DNA of 12,231 nt, from the NCBI GenBank assembly GCA_024275615.1, contig JAJRYU010000168.1, positions 1 through 12,231 of the forward strand. The letters run 5' to 3'. The notes beneath the pieces are model-generated. The model searched no databases. It was not told the origin of the DNA and saw nothing but the letters and a program-made list of their open reading frames with translations. Source of the stretch: Planctomycetota bacterium (GTDB lineage Bacteria > Planctomycetota > GCA-002687715 > DRQF01). This document shows, piece by piece, positions 1 through 8,123 of this stretch (within the stretch, counting starts at the first letter, position 1; each line of letters starts with the position of its first letter). A program made the position numbers and the translations under genes.

Positions 1-2263
1 CGGCCTTGACGTTCTTCATGAGTAGATCTCTGTAGCCGTCAAGTGTGAAGAGCAAATCACATGGGCTTTCAGATACCAAGAAACTCTGCTTTTCACGGAA
101 CATCGAAACTTGGGCCAGTGTCTGATCCGTTCCGACGCGCAGAACGTCGATGTGCAGCACCGTTCCCGTTCGGTGCCCGGCAGGTTCGATAAGGTTGATT
201 TCGAATTTAGCCCCCGAGAAGGGGAGATGAATGGCACCCAGATCCACAGTTTCACCGGACAAGACTTGGAGAGGATCAAGCTCGTAGAGTACTTGACCGC
301 GGGCATGCCTAGTTTTCACCGTGAACTTGTAGTTACCTGGTGAGACCCCTTGGGCAGCAAAGGAACCGTCCTTTTTGGTTTGGATGTTGGGCTGGTTTCC
401 CGGAGAACTTCGCCGAAGGGCAAGGCGAAGATCATCGATTTCGATAGTCGCCGGCAAGTCCAGTCTCCCTTTTACATTGCCCCCTCTTTGGAGCTTGACG
501 ATCACCCCTTCACTGCCTTGTGTAGTCACGACGACTTCGGGAAGAAAGCCCTCGGCTAATACATTGAGTCGAAATTCGCTGCTGTTACATGAGCCGCTCA
601 AAGAAAATTCACCTTTGCGATTTGACGTTGTGTCTCCGAGAATCTCGTGTTGGAATTTCCTGTGATCTCGCCAGTCTTTTGCTGCCGACTGCAGATAGAA
701 GCGGGCATGATGTATGGGGTTTTCATCGAAGTCCGTTACCAATCCGGCGACGAGAAGGGTCGGAGGATTCATCGTAATGTCGCCCAAGTCTTGTCCAACC
801 ATGGGGCCAGCAGATGTGGGCAAGGATCTTTCAGCGCTGAGGTGACTGTTGGTCTTAGTTCCCTTGAGTGCAAAAGAAATGGTCCTTGTCTTCGCTTCCG
901 CGTCAAATTCTTCCTGCAAGGAAAAGACGAATCGACCTTCCTTGTCGGTGAGAATTCGCTTTTTGGAAGTAGAGCTGCCGTTTTTTTCTCGGCTTTGTAT
1001 CGATGCCTGAATGTTTTGTTCCCGGATGGGCTCACCCGTGGGCGTTAGTAAGCGCCCGACAATGGTCGACCAGCGATCTCTCAACTGCAGAGTGATTTCC
1101 AAGTTCTGGCCGATTTCAGTCGGTCCTGAGACTCTCTCTTCGATTGGTTTGAGTGTCGATGTACTGAACCCACGGACCGCAAACGCCAACTCTAATCCGC
1201 AACTTACCCAAGGTATTTCTAAGGTGCCCCCTTCAACAATCTCACGAAAGGACCCGTTGCGTGCGCCAGGTCTTTGGCCGGTTGCTGGCGCGGCAAGGGG
1301 ATCGATGATTGCAGCTTGCACGTGGAAGGCGTCGTCTATCAGTTCGCCTGCGGGATTCGTCAAGCGCAGAGATATGGAAGCTGTCTTGCCGATTCTCAAG
1401 TTGACCACGTCTTGAGGTAGGTTCTTGCTGTCGATCTCGACCATCGTTGGCGGTGAGAGGAGGCCCTGTACGCCAAGATAGGCCTGGGAGGAACGCTTGC
1501 CAACTTGGCTGAGAAGAGCTTTGGCAAGCTTGAATTCTGCGATGCCGTCCGCCCCAGTTTCTTGCTTGAACATGGCGCGACGCTGCGTCATTTCGCCGTT
1601 CCGGTTGGGATAGTGCAGACCGAATTCGACAGTTGTCCCAACGACAATCTCGCCCCTTGAGTTTGTGACTCTGGCCCGGATTCTGTCGATGGGGAGGACT
1701 TCAAGTCTGATGAGATCCTCGCCATCGGGTCGGAAGTCATCGAATCCGAAGGCGGTGTCGCTATAAGCTGCGATCAGGCTTTTTCCTTTGAGGTCTGGGA
1801 TTCGCACCTTGCCTTCATCGGAGATCTTGTAGAGATCACCAAGCTCTCGAAAGACGCGGAGGAAGTCCCTGCGAAACTCCCTGAAGATGCTCAACTCACT
1901 CATCTTGTCTTGTTGGACAACGCTGAGCACGCCCCCCTTTAGAGGTGTCTGATCTGCGCCGCGAACGACTTCGACGAGGATACTGTTGCTTTCGTCCAGC
2001 TCTTGCGTCGATTGAAACCTGGGTTCTTCGGCCCTGGGAGTTGGCACTTGCGGTGATGACGCCACTTTGGGCTTTGGTGACGATCTGCCGGGGACCTTCG
2101 TGAGCCGGCTTGCTTCGGTTCGCAGATTGTCGTCCATGGCACCGACTTCAATGGAGTCCAGATCTTCTGTTTGATCTTGATCAAGATATGTCCAACACCA
2201 AAACGCAATCGCACTCGCGACGATCAAGAAAGTCAAGACAATGAGAGGGGACTTGTTCACCAT
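1..2263 (-). CDS. Large membrane-anchored protein with carboxypeptidase-regulatory-like beta domains (3' end beyond window)
   Basis: Translating the minus strand from an ATG at 2263 gives 754 codons without a stop, running off the left edge. Residues 1-26 are a short N-terminus plus one hydrophobic helix (PLIVLTFLIVASAIAFW), followed by a Pro/Ser-rich linker to about residue 80, so this is an N-terminally anchored exported protein. The rest is beta-rich. At least three segments (about 398-490, 504-590 and 596-680) show the CarboxypepD_reg/CNA-B-like pattern: a start such as VGRLLTPTGEPI or VAGLVTDFDENPI, then TDKEGRFVFSL, NRKGEFSLSG or KKDGSFAAQGVSPGNYKFTV. These folds are usually structural or binding modules; no catalytic residues are visible. 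A GGAG lies 4 nt before the ATG and 7 nt before an immediately following GTG at 2260, so either codon could be the real start. The substrate or partner is unknown. Confident as a gene, moderately confident for the fold. Confidence 0.85.
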   Translation of the reverse strand, partial: MVNKSPLIVLTFLIVASAIAFWCWTYLDQDQTEDLDSIEVGAMDDNLRTEASRLTKVPGRSSPKPKVASSPQVPTPRAEEPRFQSTQELDESNSILVEVVRGADQTPLKGGVLSVVQQDKMSELSIFREFRRDFLRVFRELGDLYKISDEGKVRIPDLKGKSLIAAYSDTAFGFDDFRPDGEDLIRLEVLPIDRIRARVTNSRGEIVVGTTVEFGLHYPNRNGEMTQRRAMFKQETGADGIAEFKLAKALLSQVGKRSSQAYLGVQGLLSPPTMVEIDSKNLPQDVVNLRIGKTASISLRLTNPAGELIDDAFHVQAAIIDPLAAPATGQRPGARNGSFREIVEGGTLEIPWVSCGLELAFAVRGFSTSTLKPIEERVSGPTEIGQNLEITLQLRDRWSTIVGRLLTPTGEPIREQNIQASIQSREKNGSSTSKKRILTDKEGRFVFSLQEEFDAEAKTRTISFALKGTKTNSHLSAERSLPTSAGPMVGQDLGDITMNPPTLLVAGLVTDFDENPIHHARFYLQSAAKDWRDHRKFQHEILGDTTSNRKGEFSLSGSCNSSEFRLNVLAEGFLPEVVVTTQGSEGVIVKLQRGGNVKGRLDLPATIEIDDLRLALRRSSPGNQPNIQTKKDGSFAAQGVSPGNYKFTVKTRHARGQVLYELDPLQVLSGETVDLGAIHLPFSGAKFEINLIEPAGHRTGTVLHIDVLRVGTDQTLAQVSMFREKQSFLVSESPCDLLFTLDGYRDLLMKNVKA

Positions 2264-2528
2264 GAAACTCCGATTTCTACGCCGTGGCCGCCTGTTGCTC
2301 TGCTGTCTTTATCTAGCCAAGACGCCGCATCTCTTGCAAGTCGTCAACTAAAGTTCCAGCGAATCGGGGCGGCTACCCGGAGCCTTGGCCTGATATCGAG
2401 CGACTCAATCTCGCCCAAAAAACAGAAATCTTGCGGATTCAATCACTCGATTTCACCATTTTGCCTGCTGTGGGACAATCTGTACAATGACTTCTTGACT
2501 CCAAACCCCGATTTGATTCAATAAAGCA
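2264..2528. other. Divergent intergenic region
   Basis: This 265-bp gap separates two genes transcribed away from each other, so it should hold both promoters. No tRNA, riboswitch or convincing operator is visible. Reading frames crossing it lack a ribosome-binding site at usable spacing and recognisable protein character. Confidence 0.5.
2495..2522 (+). promoter_or_regulatory. Weak candidate sigma70-type promoter for the histidine kinase gene
   Basis: TTGACT (2495-2500) is followed, after a 16-nt spacer, by TTCAAT (2517-2522, four of six matches to TATAAT). Transcription from it would begin at or next to the kinase ATG at 2529, giving a leaderless mRNA. This agrees with the absence of a Shine-Dalgarno sequence there. 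It is inferred from consensus only; a match this weak could be chance. Confidence 0.2.
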
Positions 2529-5009
2529 ATGGATCGCTTACTTTTAGTTCTTTCTATTCTGATCCAATTTAGCACCGTCGTGGTGGTTTGTACCATCGCG
2601 TGGAGTACCCGCCGCCGCCCCATGATGTTGGTGGCCGTCGCTGTTCTGCTCATGGCCATCCGTCGATCCATGACTCTTTACCAGGTCATCTTGGCGCAAA
2701 AGTCGGTCAATGTTGCCGTTGAGTCCGTAGCCATACTCGTGTCCATGCTCTTGTTCGGCGGGTTCTTTTGGCTGTTCCTCTTGGAACGAAAAAACATGGA
2801 CCCTCGCCAGGATGGTGCCGGTGGATCCGGTATTTCTTCCGTCAAGAGACCGGGTGCCCTCGCTCTTGCTACGGCCGTTGTCATTATAGTCGCAACCGCC
2901 GCGGTTACTTTCTTGGGGTTCACAACCAGTCGTGACACGCTTTTTCGCAGCGTTGTTTCTGCCAATCAAACAACAGCTAAGTCACTCGTCGCCAGCGCCG
3001 ACGCTTTGCCTCCATCGATGTCGAAAGGGGAACGCATCGCGTATCTTGAGAGGATGTGGAGTGCTATTGGCGGGCGTTTTGATGGTGGCTCGTTGTGTGT
3101 TGTGGACGAGACCGGATGTCTTTCTCTTCACAGCAAACGCAAGGACGCGATAGGCGCATTTTGTGGTGATCAAGTGTATGAAGATGAAAGCCAACAACGC
3201 CACAGTTTGAGCGATTTATTGGCCTCCAAAAAAGGTGGCGGCGGGTCTTTTGTGTCCGGCCTTGGCGAAAACGAGCTCGTAGCGTTTTCCTACAGCACAA
3301 GCCTTGCTTCACTCGTGGGCGTGCACGTTCCCACAGCCGAAGTTGAACGAGAATTGCTTATGGGGATTTTGCCGATCGGCGGAGGAATGCTTGTCATCTT
3401 AGCCATCCTCCTACCCATTGCCCTCGGCGCTCTCTATCGAGCTTACAGCTCCTCACTCCATGACGTCCGCTTGAGTGAATCCCGCTATCGTGCCATCGTC
3501 GAAGACCAGACGGAGCTCATTTGTCGCCAGTTACCAGACGGTACGATCACTTTTGCCAACAGAGTGTTCTGTGACTACTTCGACACTGATTTGGCGAAGA
3601 TCATGAGGGATGGCTTTCAACCAATCATCTATGTTGAGGATCAAGAAAAGGTTGCTGCTCATCTTACTACGTTGAGCCAAGAGAATCCTGTTGCTCGAAT
3701 GGAACGTCGCGTTGTGTTGGCTAACGGGGAGGTCTGTTGGCACGCATGGACCAGTCACGCCATATTTGATAAACACGGCACGTTACTGCAAATCCAAGGA
3801 TCGGGACGCGACATCTCCAAGAGGAAAGAGGCTAGGCGGAGAGAAAAGGAACTCGAATCACAGCTTCGTCAGTCACAGAAACTCGAAGCGATCGGCCAAC
3901 TTGCTGCAGGCGTTGCACACGACTTCAACAATGCACTCACTGTTATTCTTGGCTATTCTGACATGCTTGAAGTCGCTCTTGAGGGCGAGGTGGCCACGAA
4001 TGAGCAAATGCAGAAGAAAGTATCTCTCATTCGCGATGCGACCTGCCGTGCCGCCAATCTAACACGTCAACTCTTGGCATTTAGCCGCAAACAAGTCGTG
4101 CGTCCAACAGTCCTCGACCTCAATAGTGTCATCCGCGAACTAGAATCCATGCTCGTGCCACTCATCGCCGAGGACATTTCACTGAATCTGGTCTTGGCAG
4201 ACGATCTCAGTTGCACACGCGCAGATGCGGTGCAGCTCGAACAAGTGATCACGAATCTCGTCGTCAATGCTGCGGACGCCATGCCAACGGGAGGGACCTT
4301 GACGCTGGCAACGTCTCTTGTTGATTTGCAACCAACCGACGTCGACGACCTTCCTAGTGCAGCGATCGGCCCACATATCTTGCTTGAGATAACAGACACT
4401 GGCGTCGGCATGAACCGCGAGACTCTGACCCATATTTTCGAGCCTTTCTTTACCACCAAAGGTATGCACTTGGGGACTGGATTGGGACTGGCAACGGTTC
4501 ATGGCATCGTCGAGCAGGCGGGTGGGCACCTGCGCGTGAAGAGTGAGGTTGGCGTTGGGACGACCATGAGCGTCTATCTTCCAGCAGTCAGCCTTGCTCC
4601 CGAAGTCATTCCCAAGGCAAAGGACGTGGACGTCCTAAATGGCAATGAAACCGTTCTTGTTTGTGAGGATGACGAATCATTGCGCTGTATTCTTGATATT
4701 TTCTTGAGGAGTGCAGGCTACGAGGTTCTGCAGGCGGCGAATGGTCCCGAGCTTGTAAGTTTGGCTGCTGATCACAAGGGGCCAATCGACCTTCTCGTGA
4801 CCGACGTTGTCATGCCAGAAATGAATGGCCGACCGCTTGCCGAAACATTGACAGCGAACTACCCCAGTATGAAGCTTCTTTATGTCTCCGGGTACACGGA
4901 AGGCATTGTTGCTGACCACGGTGTCCTTGCCGCCGGTGTCGAATTCTTGGAGAAACCATTTCAGCGTCACGATCTTCTCGTTCGAGTCCGCGAGGCTCTT
5001 GATCGCTAG
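2529..5009 (+). CDS. Hybrid sensor histidine kinase (membrane sensor-PAS-HisKA-HATPase-REC)
   Basis: An 826-residue inner-membrane sensor kinase that autophosphorylates on His and passes the phosphate to its own receiver. Hydrophobic segments lie at about 4-25, 31-45, 61-85, 109-131 and 279-303. An extracytoplasmic loop of about 145 residues (132-277), possibly Cache-like, carries three Cys (190, 197, 212). A PAS domain follows (about 315-434, beginning SESRYRAIVEDQTELI), then a HisKA H-box GVAHDFNN with His464, an N-box around Asn576/Asn580, G1 DTGVG (623-627), the F-box IFEPFFTTK and G2 GTGLGLATVHG. The C-terminal receiver (about 708-826) has acidic residues Glu713/Asp714, phospho-acceptor Asp759, Ser786 and Lys809, so it looks active. 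There is no HPt or DNA-binding output, so it should feed a phosphorelay or act through the receiver itself. The frame is closed by TGA at 2514-2516, making ATG 2529 the first start; no Shine-Dalgarno precedes it. It is convergent with gspK. The signal sensed is unknown. Confidence 0.96.
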   Translation: MDRLLLVLSILIQFSTVVVVCTIAWSTRRRPMMLVAVAVLLMAIRRSMTLYQVILAQKSVNVAVESVAILVSMLLFGGFFWLFLLERKNMDPRQDGAGGSGISSVKRPGALALATAVVIIVATAAVTFLGFTTSRDTLFRSVVSANQTTAKSLVASADALPPSMSKGERIAYLERMWSAIGGRFDGGSLCVVDETGCLSLHSKRKDAIGAFCGDQVYEDESQQRHSLSDLLASKKGGGGSFVSGLGENELVAFSYSTSLASLVGVHVPTAEVERELLMGILPIGGGMLVILAILLPIALGALYRAYSSSLHDVRLSESRYRAIVEDQTELICRQLPDGTITFANRVFCDYFDTDLAKIMRDGFQPIIYVEDQEKVAAHLTTLSQENPVARMERRVVLANGEVCWHAWTSHAIFDKHGTLLQIQGSGRDISKRKEARRREKELESQLRQSQKLEAIGQLAAGVAHDFNNALTVILGYSDMLEVALEGEVATNEQMQKKVSLIRDATCRAANLTRQLLAFSRKQVVRPTVLDLNSVIRELESMLVPLIAEDISLNLVLADDLSCTRADAVQLEQVITNLVVNAADAMPTGGTLTLATSLVDLQPTDVDDLPSAAIGPHILLEITDTGVGMNRETLTHIFEPFFTTKGMHLGTGLGLATVHGIVEQAGGHLRVKSEVGVGTTMSVYLPAVSLAPEVIPKAKDVDVLNGNETVLVCEDDESLRCILDIFLRSAGYEVLQAANGPELVSLAADHKGPIDLLVTDVVMPEMNGRPLAETLTANYPSMKLLYVSGYTEGIVADHGVLAAGVEFLEKPFQRHDLLVRVREALDR

Positions 5010-5051
5010 ACCACTTCGTTTTGCTAAGGGTGATGGGTTGCCTCAGAGAGA

Positions 5052-5083
5052 CCTAACTGGTTGGCTCACGCAATCACAGTTGG
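5052..5083. terminator. Weak inverted repeat in the convergent gap
   Basis: CCTAACTG (5052-5059) and CAGTTGG (5077-5083) can form a 7-bp stem with one bulged base and a 17-nt loop, between the ends of the kinase gene and gspK. No T-run follows on either strand, so it is at best a weak or factor-dependent bidirectional terminator. Nothing else is visible in the 101-bp gap. Confidence 0.18.
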
Positions 5084-5110
5084 AATGGGCCACTGGTCGA
5101 GGAGAGAAGG

Positions 5111-6328
5111 TTAGTTGTCTTCTTCCGCTTCTTTGTCCTCTTCCGCAGCTTCGAGCTGGGAGTCATCGATGTAGTAGGGAAAGTACTTGGGAGGTTGGTT
5201 GACCGGACGTTCCAAGAGGATGCGAAAACCGGTTGGCCCTCGCCGTACGACCCACATCTTGGTGGTGCGAATGCGTCCCATTTCGGCGGTGACAACGATG
5301 GTGAAGACTGTGCTTTGTACCGTGAGGAAAGGACTAATGCGGTCATAGATAGCAGGAGTAATGCCCTGTACCTTCTCCTTCATTTCGCTGATTTGCGTGA
5401 AAGCAGCGCCGCCGGTTGGGTCTTCTTTTTGGTCCTCGCCAGAAAAAGAGCCGGTTTCAGTGTAGCGTCCGGCGGTTCTTTCTTTTTCGTCAGCAGCTTC
5501 AGAACGATATTTGAGAATGTTCTCGGCCAAGAAGGCATTCTGTTGTTCAAACAAACCAGCCAGAGAAGGCAGTTCGCCGGTGTTGATGTTGATCTGGAGG
5601 TCAGACCAAACGGTAATGAAGCGCCACAGTCCGGGGATGATCTTCTCGGCGTCTTCGTCGAGTTGGTCCCACATGATGCTGGGTTCTATACCGTTGACAT
5701 AGAGCAACTCTGAAAGATCGGTAAGCGTGCGTTCCTGCTTTGTCGGCGGCTTGAGGGCATTGCCATAGGGGCGATTCTCGCCGCGACGAAGAAACTCCAT
5801 GACTTGGTCAGCGATGGATTCTCCGTCGCTAAATGAAAGATCTAAGTCCGTGTCGGCCCGGAAATAGTCGATGACACTCGCCAATTGGTCACTGCGCTTT
5901 CGCCTTTCGCGTTCGTCGTCAGAAAGAAGATTGTAGATGTTGTATTTGGCGCACTCATCGAAAGTTTCAATGTAGAGCTTAATCTGGCGGTCTTCAGGGG
6001 AAAAGTTATCTTCCCTTTCAAGCAGAAATTCGCCTTCCGTGACGTCTTCCTCCAAGAGCTCAGTGTCGATGTAGAGTCTCCACCAATTGTCGAATTCGCT
6101 ATCGACTTCGGTTTGTTGGCGGTCCTCGCGAAGCCTAGCGAGGGCTCTTTCAAGACCAGAGCGACAAGCGACATTGAGCTTGGCGTCTTGTTCCAAGTTT
6201 TCGGTGATGAAGTCTTCGATGCGGGTTGTGTGCAAAACCTCGAAGCTCACGATCATGAGCAATAGGGCGGCAATCAAAGCCAAGACGAGTGCCGAACCTC
6301 TTTGATTATCAATGCTCTGCTGTTTCAC
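5111..6328 (-). CDS. gspK: Type II secretion minor pseudopilin GspK
   Basis: GspK caps the tip of the type II secretion pseudopilus together with GspI and GspJ. This 405-residue protein begins with a prepilin-like leader: basic N-terminus, QRG at 9-11 as the likely prepilin peptidase site, then a hydrophobic helix (about 12-33, SALVLALIAALLLMIVSF). As in known GspK proteins, the usual Glu at mature position 5 is missing. Family motifs follow: DECAKYNIYNLL (124-135, resembling the DE-x-GK-x-N-x-N segment), a SAM-like core, TLTDLSELLYVNGI (201-214) and LQININTGE (244-252). Typical GspK proteins are about 320-340 residues. The extra length here lies in an acidic, low-complexity stretch at about 277-312 and in an acidic tail (EAAEEDKEAEEDN). 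The start is GTG at 6328, with GAGGT 6 nt upstream. It lies 51 bp after the secretin gene and is probably the last gene of the operon. Confidence 0.88.
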   Translation of the reverse strand: MKQQSIDNQRGSALVLALIAALLLMIVSFEVLHTTRIEDFITENLEQDAKLNVACRSGLERALARLREDRQQTEVDSEFDNWWRLYIDTELLEEDVTEGEFLLEREDNFSPEDRQIKLYIETFDECAKYNIYNLLSDDERERRKRSDQLASVIDYFRADTDLDLSFSDGESIADQVMEFLRRGENRPYGNALKPPTKQERTLTDLSELLYVNGIEPSIMWDQLDEDAEKIIPGLWRFITVWSDLQININTGELPSLAGLFEQQNAFLAENILKYRSEAADEKERTAGRYTETGSFSGEDQKEDPTGGAAFTQISEMKEKVQGITPAIYDRISPFLTVQSTVFTIVVTAEMGRIRTTKMWVVRRGPTGFRILLERPVNQPPKYFPYYIDDSQLEAAEEDKEAEEDN

Positions 6329-6379
6329 ACGTCTACCTCATGTCCATCAGACGCTGTGGGTAACGAGATCTTCCCAAAA

Positions 6380-7678
6380 CTAGTTTCCGTCTTCTTCGTC
6401 GTCGTCATCATGTGTCAAAGGCACAGGAGTGATGATACGGCGGCGATCACGGCTCGGATCAATAATCTTAGGGGTAATAAAGAAGATCAGGTTGCTTTGA
6501 GAGGTCTCTTTTGATTCGCTCGAGAAGAATGCAGACAAGACGGGAATTTCACCCAAGATGGGCACTTTCTTGTCGTTATGGAATGTTGCACGGCGAAGTA
6601 GGCCACCGATGATTGCTGTGTCACCATCGTAGACGTCTAAGAACGTGCTGGCCTGCCGTGAAGTAATGATGGGATTGGTGATGCTGGTGCCATTGGATTC
6701 GAACGTCGATTCGCCAGTCACGGCTTCAACCGCTGTTGTCAGGTTGATTCGTACAAGATCGCGACCAATGACCTTGGGTAAAATAAACAGCTTGATGCCG
6801 ACGTTGGTGAATTCGGTAGTCACCGAAGTAAATCCACTGGCATTGAAGCGTGGCGTCAAGAATGGGATTTTCTCGCCTGCAGTGATTTGCGCTGTATAAC
6901 CATCGAGCACGCGGAGGTGGGGAGCGCTCAAAAGGTCGGTTCGGGCAAATTGCTTCAAAGCTCGGATCAAAAAATCGATCTGAACGCCATTGCTGATTGT
7001 GCCCAAGTCGAGCAGCAACGGGAGCAAAAGAGTGTTCGGGTTGAAGCTGCCGCCGCGGCCGGGCAATTCGGGCAAACCCAAGGTTGTTGAGGCGTTGTTG
7101 AAGAATGTCTTGGTTGGCTTACTTGGATCAGTCTCCACCGAATTGAAACTGGTGTCCAAGCCGAAGGAAGAGATATCAGTCTCCAAGACTTCAACGACAC
7201 GCACACTGATCTCGATTTGCGCGACGCTCTTCTGAATGCCAACGATGACATCGGTCACCGAATCAACGTCTTCCAAAACTCCGACCAAAGCCAGGGCTTC
7301 CATTTTCGCCTGGGCGATGGGCTTAAAATTGCCAATTTCATCGATTCTGTTTTGGACTGGGAACGTGCTGACGGCCTTGACCAAGACCTTCTTCTCAACG
7401 ATTTGTGGGACATTGGCGATGATCAAGCTCATCGGCGCAGATTCTCCAGCTCCCAACCAGATCACCCGTTGGATCTTCCCGCCACTGAGCGGAATGTCGG
7501 GATAGTCCCAGCTGGGCTGTTCGATATCTGAATCGAGCTTTATGCCGTCCAGGTCACGGAGGGAAACGCCAGGGTCAAAGAGATCTGAGAATCCCGTATT
7601 TCCAGTAAGCTCACAGCCCAATAGAGCTGTCAGTAAGAGGAGCAAGGAAACAATCGATTTTGATCTGCCGTGGTTCAC
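6380..7678 (-). CDS. Short lipoprotein secretin (type II/III secretion outer-membrane channel family)
   Basis: Secretins form the ring-shaped outer-membrane gate of type II/III secretion and type IV pilus systems. The C-terminal half shows the secretin core: VRVVEVLETDISSFGLDTSF, LDGYTAQITAGEKIPFLTP, TAIIGGLLRR and the signature VPILGEIPVLSAFF followed by LIFFITPKII. From the GTG at 7678 the protein is 432 residues and starts with an ideal lipoprotein signal (NHGRSKSIVSLLLLLTALLGC), with the lipid Cys at residue 22. I chose this start for that reason and because it falls 14 nt after the preceding stop, suggesting coupled translation. No Shine-Dalgarno is seen there. The frame continues up to an ATG at 7765 that has GGAAG only 3 nt away and would bury the signal peptide 29 residues in. 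Before the core only one short N-domain-like region (about 70-150) is visible, far less than the N0-N3 series of typical GspD (about 650 residues). It ends in an acidic tail, DDDDEEDGN. Its neighbour gspK argues for a type II role; a PilQ-like role cannot be excluded. Confidence 0.9.
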   Translation of the reverse strand: MNHGRSKSIVSLLLLLTALLGCELTGNTGFSDLFDPGVSLRDLDGIKLDSDIEQPSWDYPDIPLSGGKIQRVIWLGAGESAPMSLIIANVPQIVEKKVLVKAVSTFPVQNRIDEIGNFKPIAQAKMEALALVGVLEDVDSVTDVIVGIQKSVAQIEISVRVVEVLETDISSFGLDTSFNSVETDPSKPTKTFFNNASTTLGLPELPGRGGSFNPNTLLLPLLLDLGTISNGVQIDFLIRALKQFARTDLLSAPHLRVLDGYTAQITAGEKIPFLTPRFNASGFTSVTTEFTNVGIKLFILPKVIGRDLVRINLTTAVEAVTGESTFESNGTSITNPIITSRQASTFLDVYDGDTAIIGGLLRRATFHNDKKVPILGEIPVLSAFFSSESKETSQSNLIFFITPKIIDPSRDRRRIITPVPLTHDDDDEEDGN

Positions 7679-7694
7679 AGGCGGCAGACTATCA

Positions 7695-8123
7695 TCAAGA
7701 GGGGATGTTGGCGATAAGTGTGGCGGTGACATCAGTTGGAGTACATCCGGTGCACTTAATGGCATCGACTTCCGCCATGATATCGTATGAGGAATCTTGG
7801 GCGACCTTCTTCAACGCCTTGTTGAATTTCTCATTCGCCTTCTCAAGTAACAAGTGATATTCGGCATCAGTTTTCTTGAGTTTCTTCTTCTTGATCTTCT
7901 TCCACTCGGGTATGGCGTCAAAGACTGTTGCTGATGTCAGAACAGCGGGTTTCTTGTACTTAGCGCCTCTTTTGATCAAGGATGGGTAGTAAACCTGTGA
8001 GGAATTCAGAATCTTGACCTTGGGCTTGCCATCTTCATTGGCCAGCGTTGGCGAAGAAAATGAGGCCAGCATGATCGCAACGAGAATTGCCGAGGTCACT
8101 CTTATTGTACGTCCTGGAAACAT
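7695..8123 (-). CDS. Small exported OmpH/Skp-like protein
   Basis: This 142-residue protein has a clear Sec signal peptide (residues 1-28, cleavage expected after PTLA). The mature part carries the pattern of the OmpH/Skp periplasmic chaperone family: a strand and helix start (PAVLTSATVFDAIPEWKKI, about 59-77), a Lys-rich helix, and a C-terminal segment (KALKKVAQDSSYDIMAEVDAI, then DVTATLIANI) that resembles the end of Skp (helix, D-hydrophobic strand, DIT helix). The two long arms that make the Skp jellyfish shape are almost absent, so it would be a minimal version. A CTGC pair (Cys124, Cys127) sits in the loop before the last helix. The start is ATG 8123 with GGAGG 6 nt upstream, a strong site. 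It is encoded just upstream of the secretin, so a role in secretin folding or targeting is a natural inference. The family call rests on my reading of motifs and is only moderately sure; export is well supported. Confidence 0.75.
   Translation of the reverse strand: MFPGRTIRVTSAILVAIMLASFSSPTLANEDGKPKVKILNSSQVYYPSLIKRGAKYKKPAVLTSATVFDAIPEWKKIKKKKLKKTDAEYHLLLEKANEKFNKALKKVAQDSSYDIMAEVDAIKCTGCTPTDVTATLIANIPS

Noticed and set aside
2174..2187. Perfect 14-bp palindrome ATCTTGATCAAGAT
   Set aside because: It lies inside the coding sequence of the minus-strand gene and is explained by the codons of an LDQDQ segment; an operator there is possible but unsupported.
1939..2214. 91-codon minus-strand frame
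   Set aside because: It is in a different frame from the long open frame that covers the whole left end, which has the membrane anchor and beta-domain motifs.
2262..2351. 29-codon frame (MKLRFLRRGRLLLCCLYLAK...) resembling a short signal or leader peptide
   Set aside because: Its ATG overlaps the ATG of the divergent gene, the nearest purine-rich stretch is about 10 nt away, and it is too short to support without conservation data.
2171..2524. 117-codon plus-strand frame ending just before the kinase gene
   Set aside because: Its first part is antisense to the well-supported minus-strand gene, there is no ribosome-binding site, and the translation is Ser/Pro/Gln-rich without protein-like pattern.
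5195..5713. 172-codon plus-strand frame opposite gspK
   Set aside because: It is antisense to gspK, whose translation carries clear family motifs; the plus-strand translation has no recognisable domain or start signal.
7217..7531. 104-codon plus-strand frame opposite the secretin gene
   Set aside because: It is a shadow of the secretin coding sequence, with no ribosome-binding site or domain.
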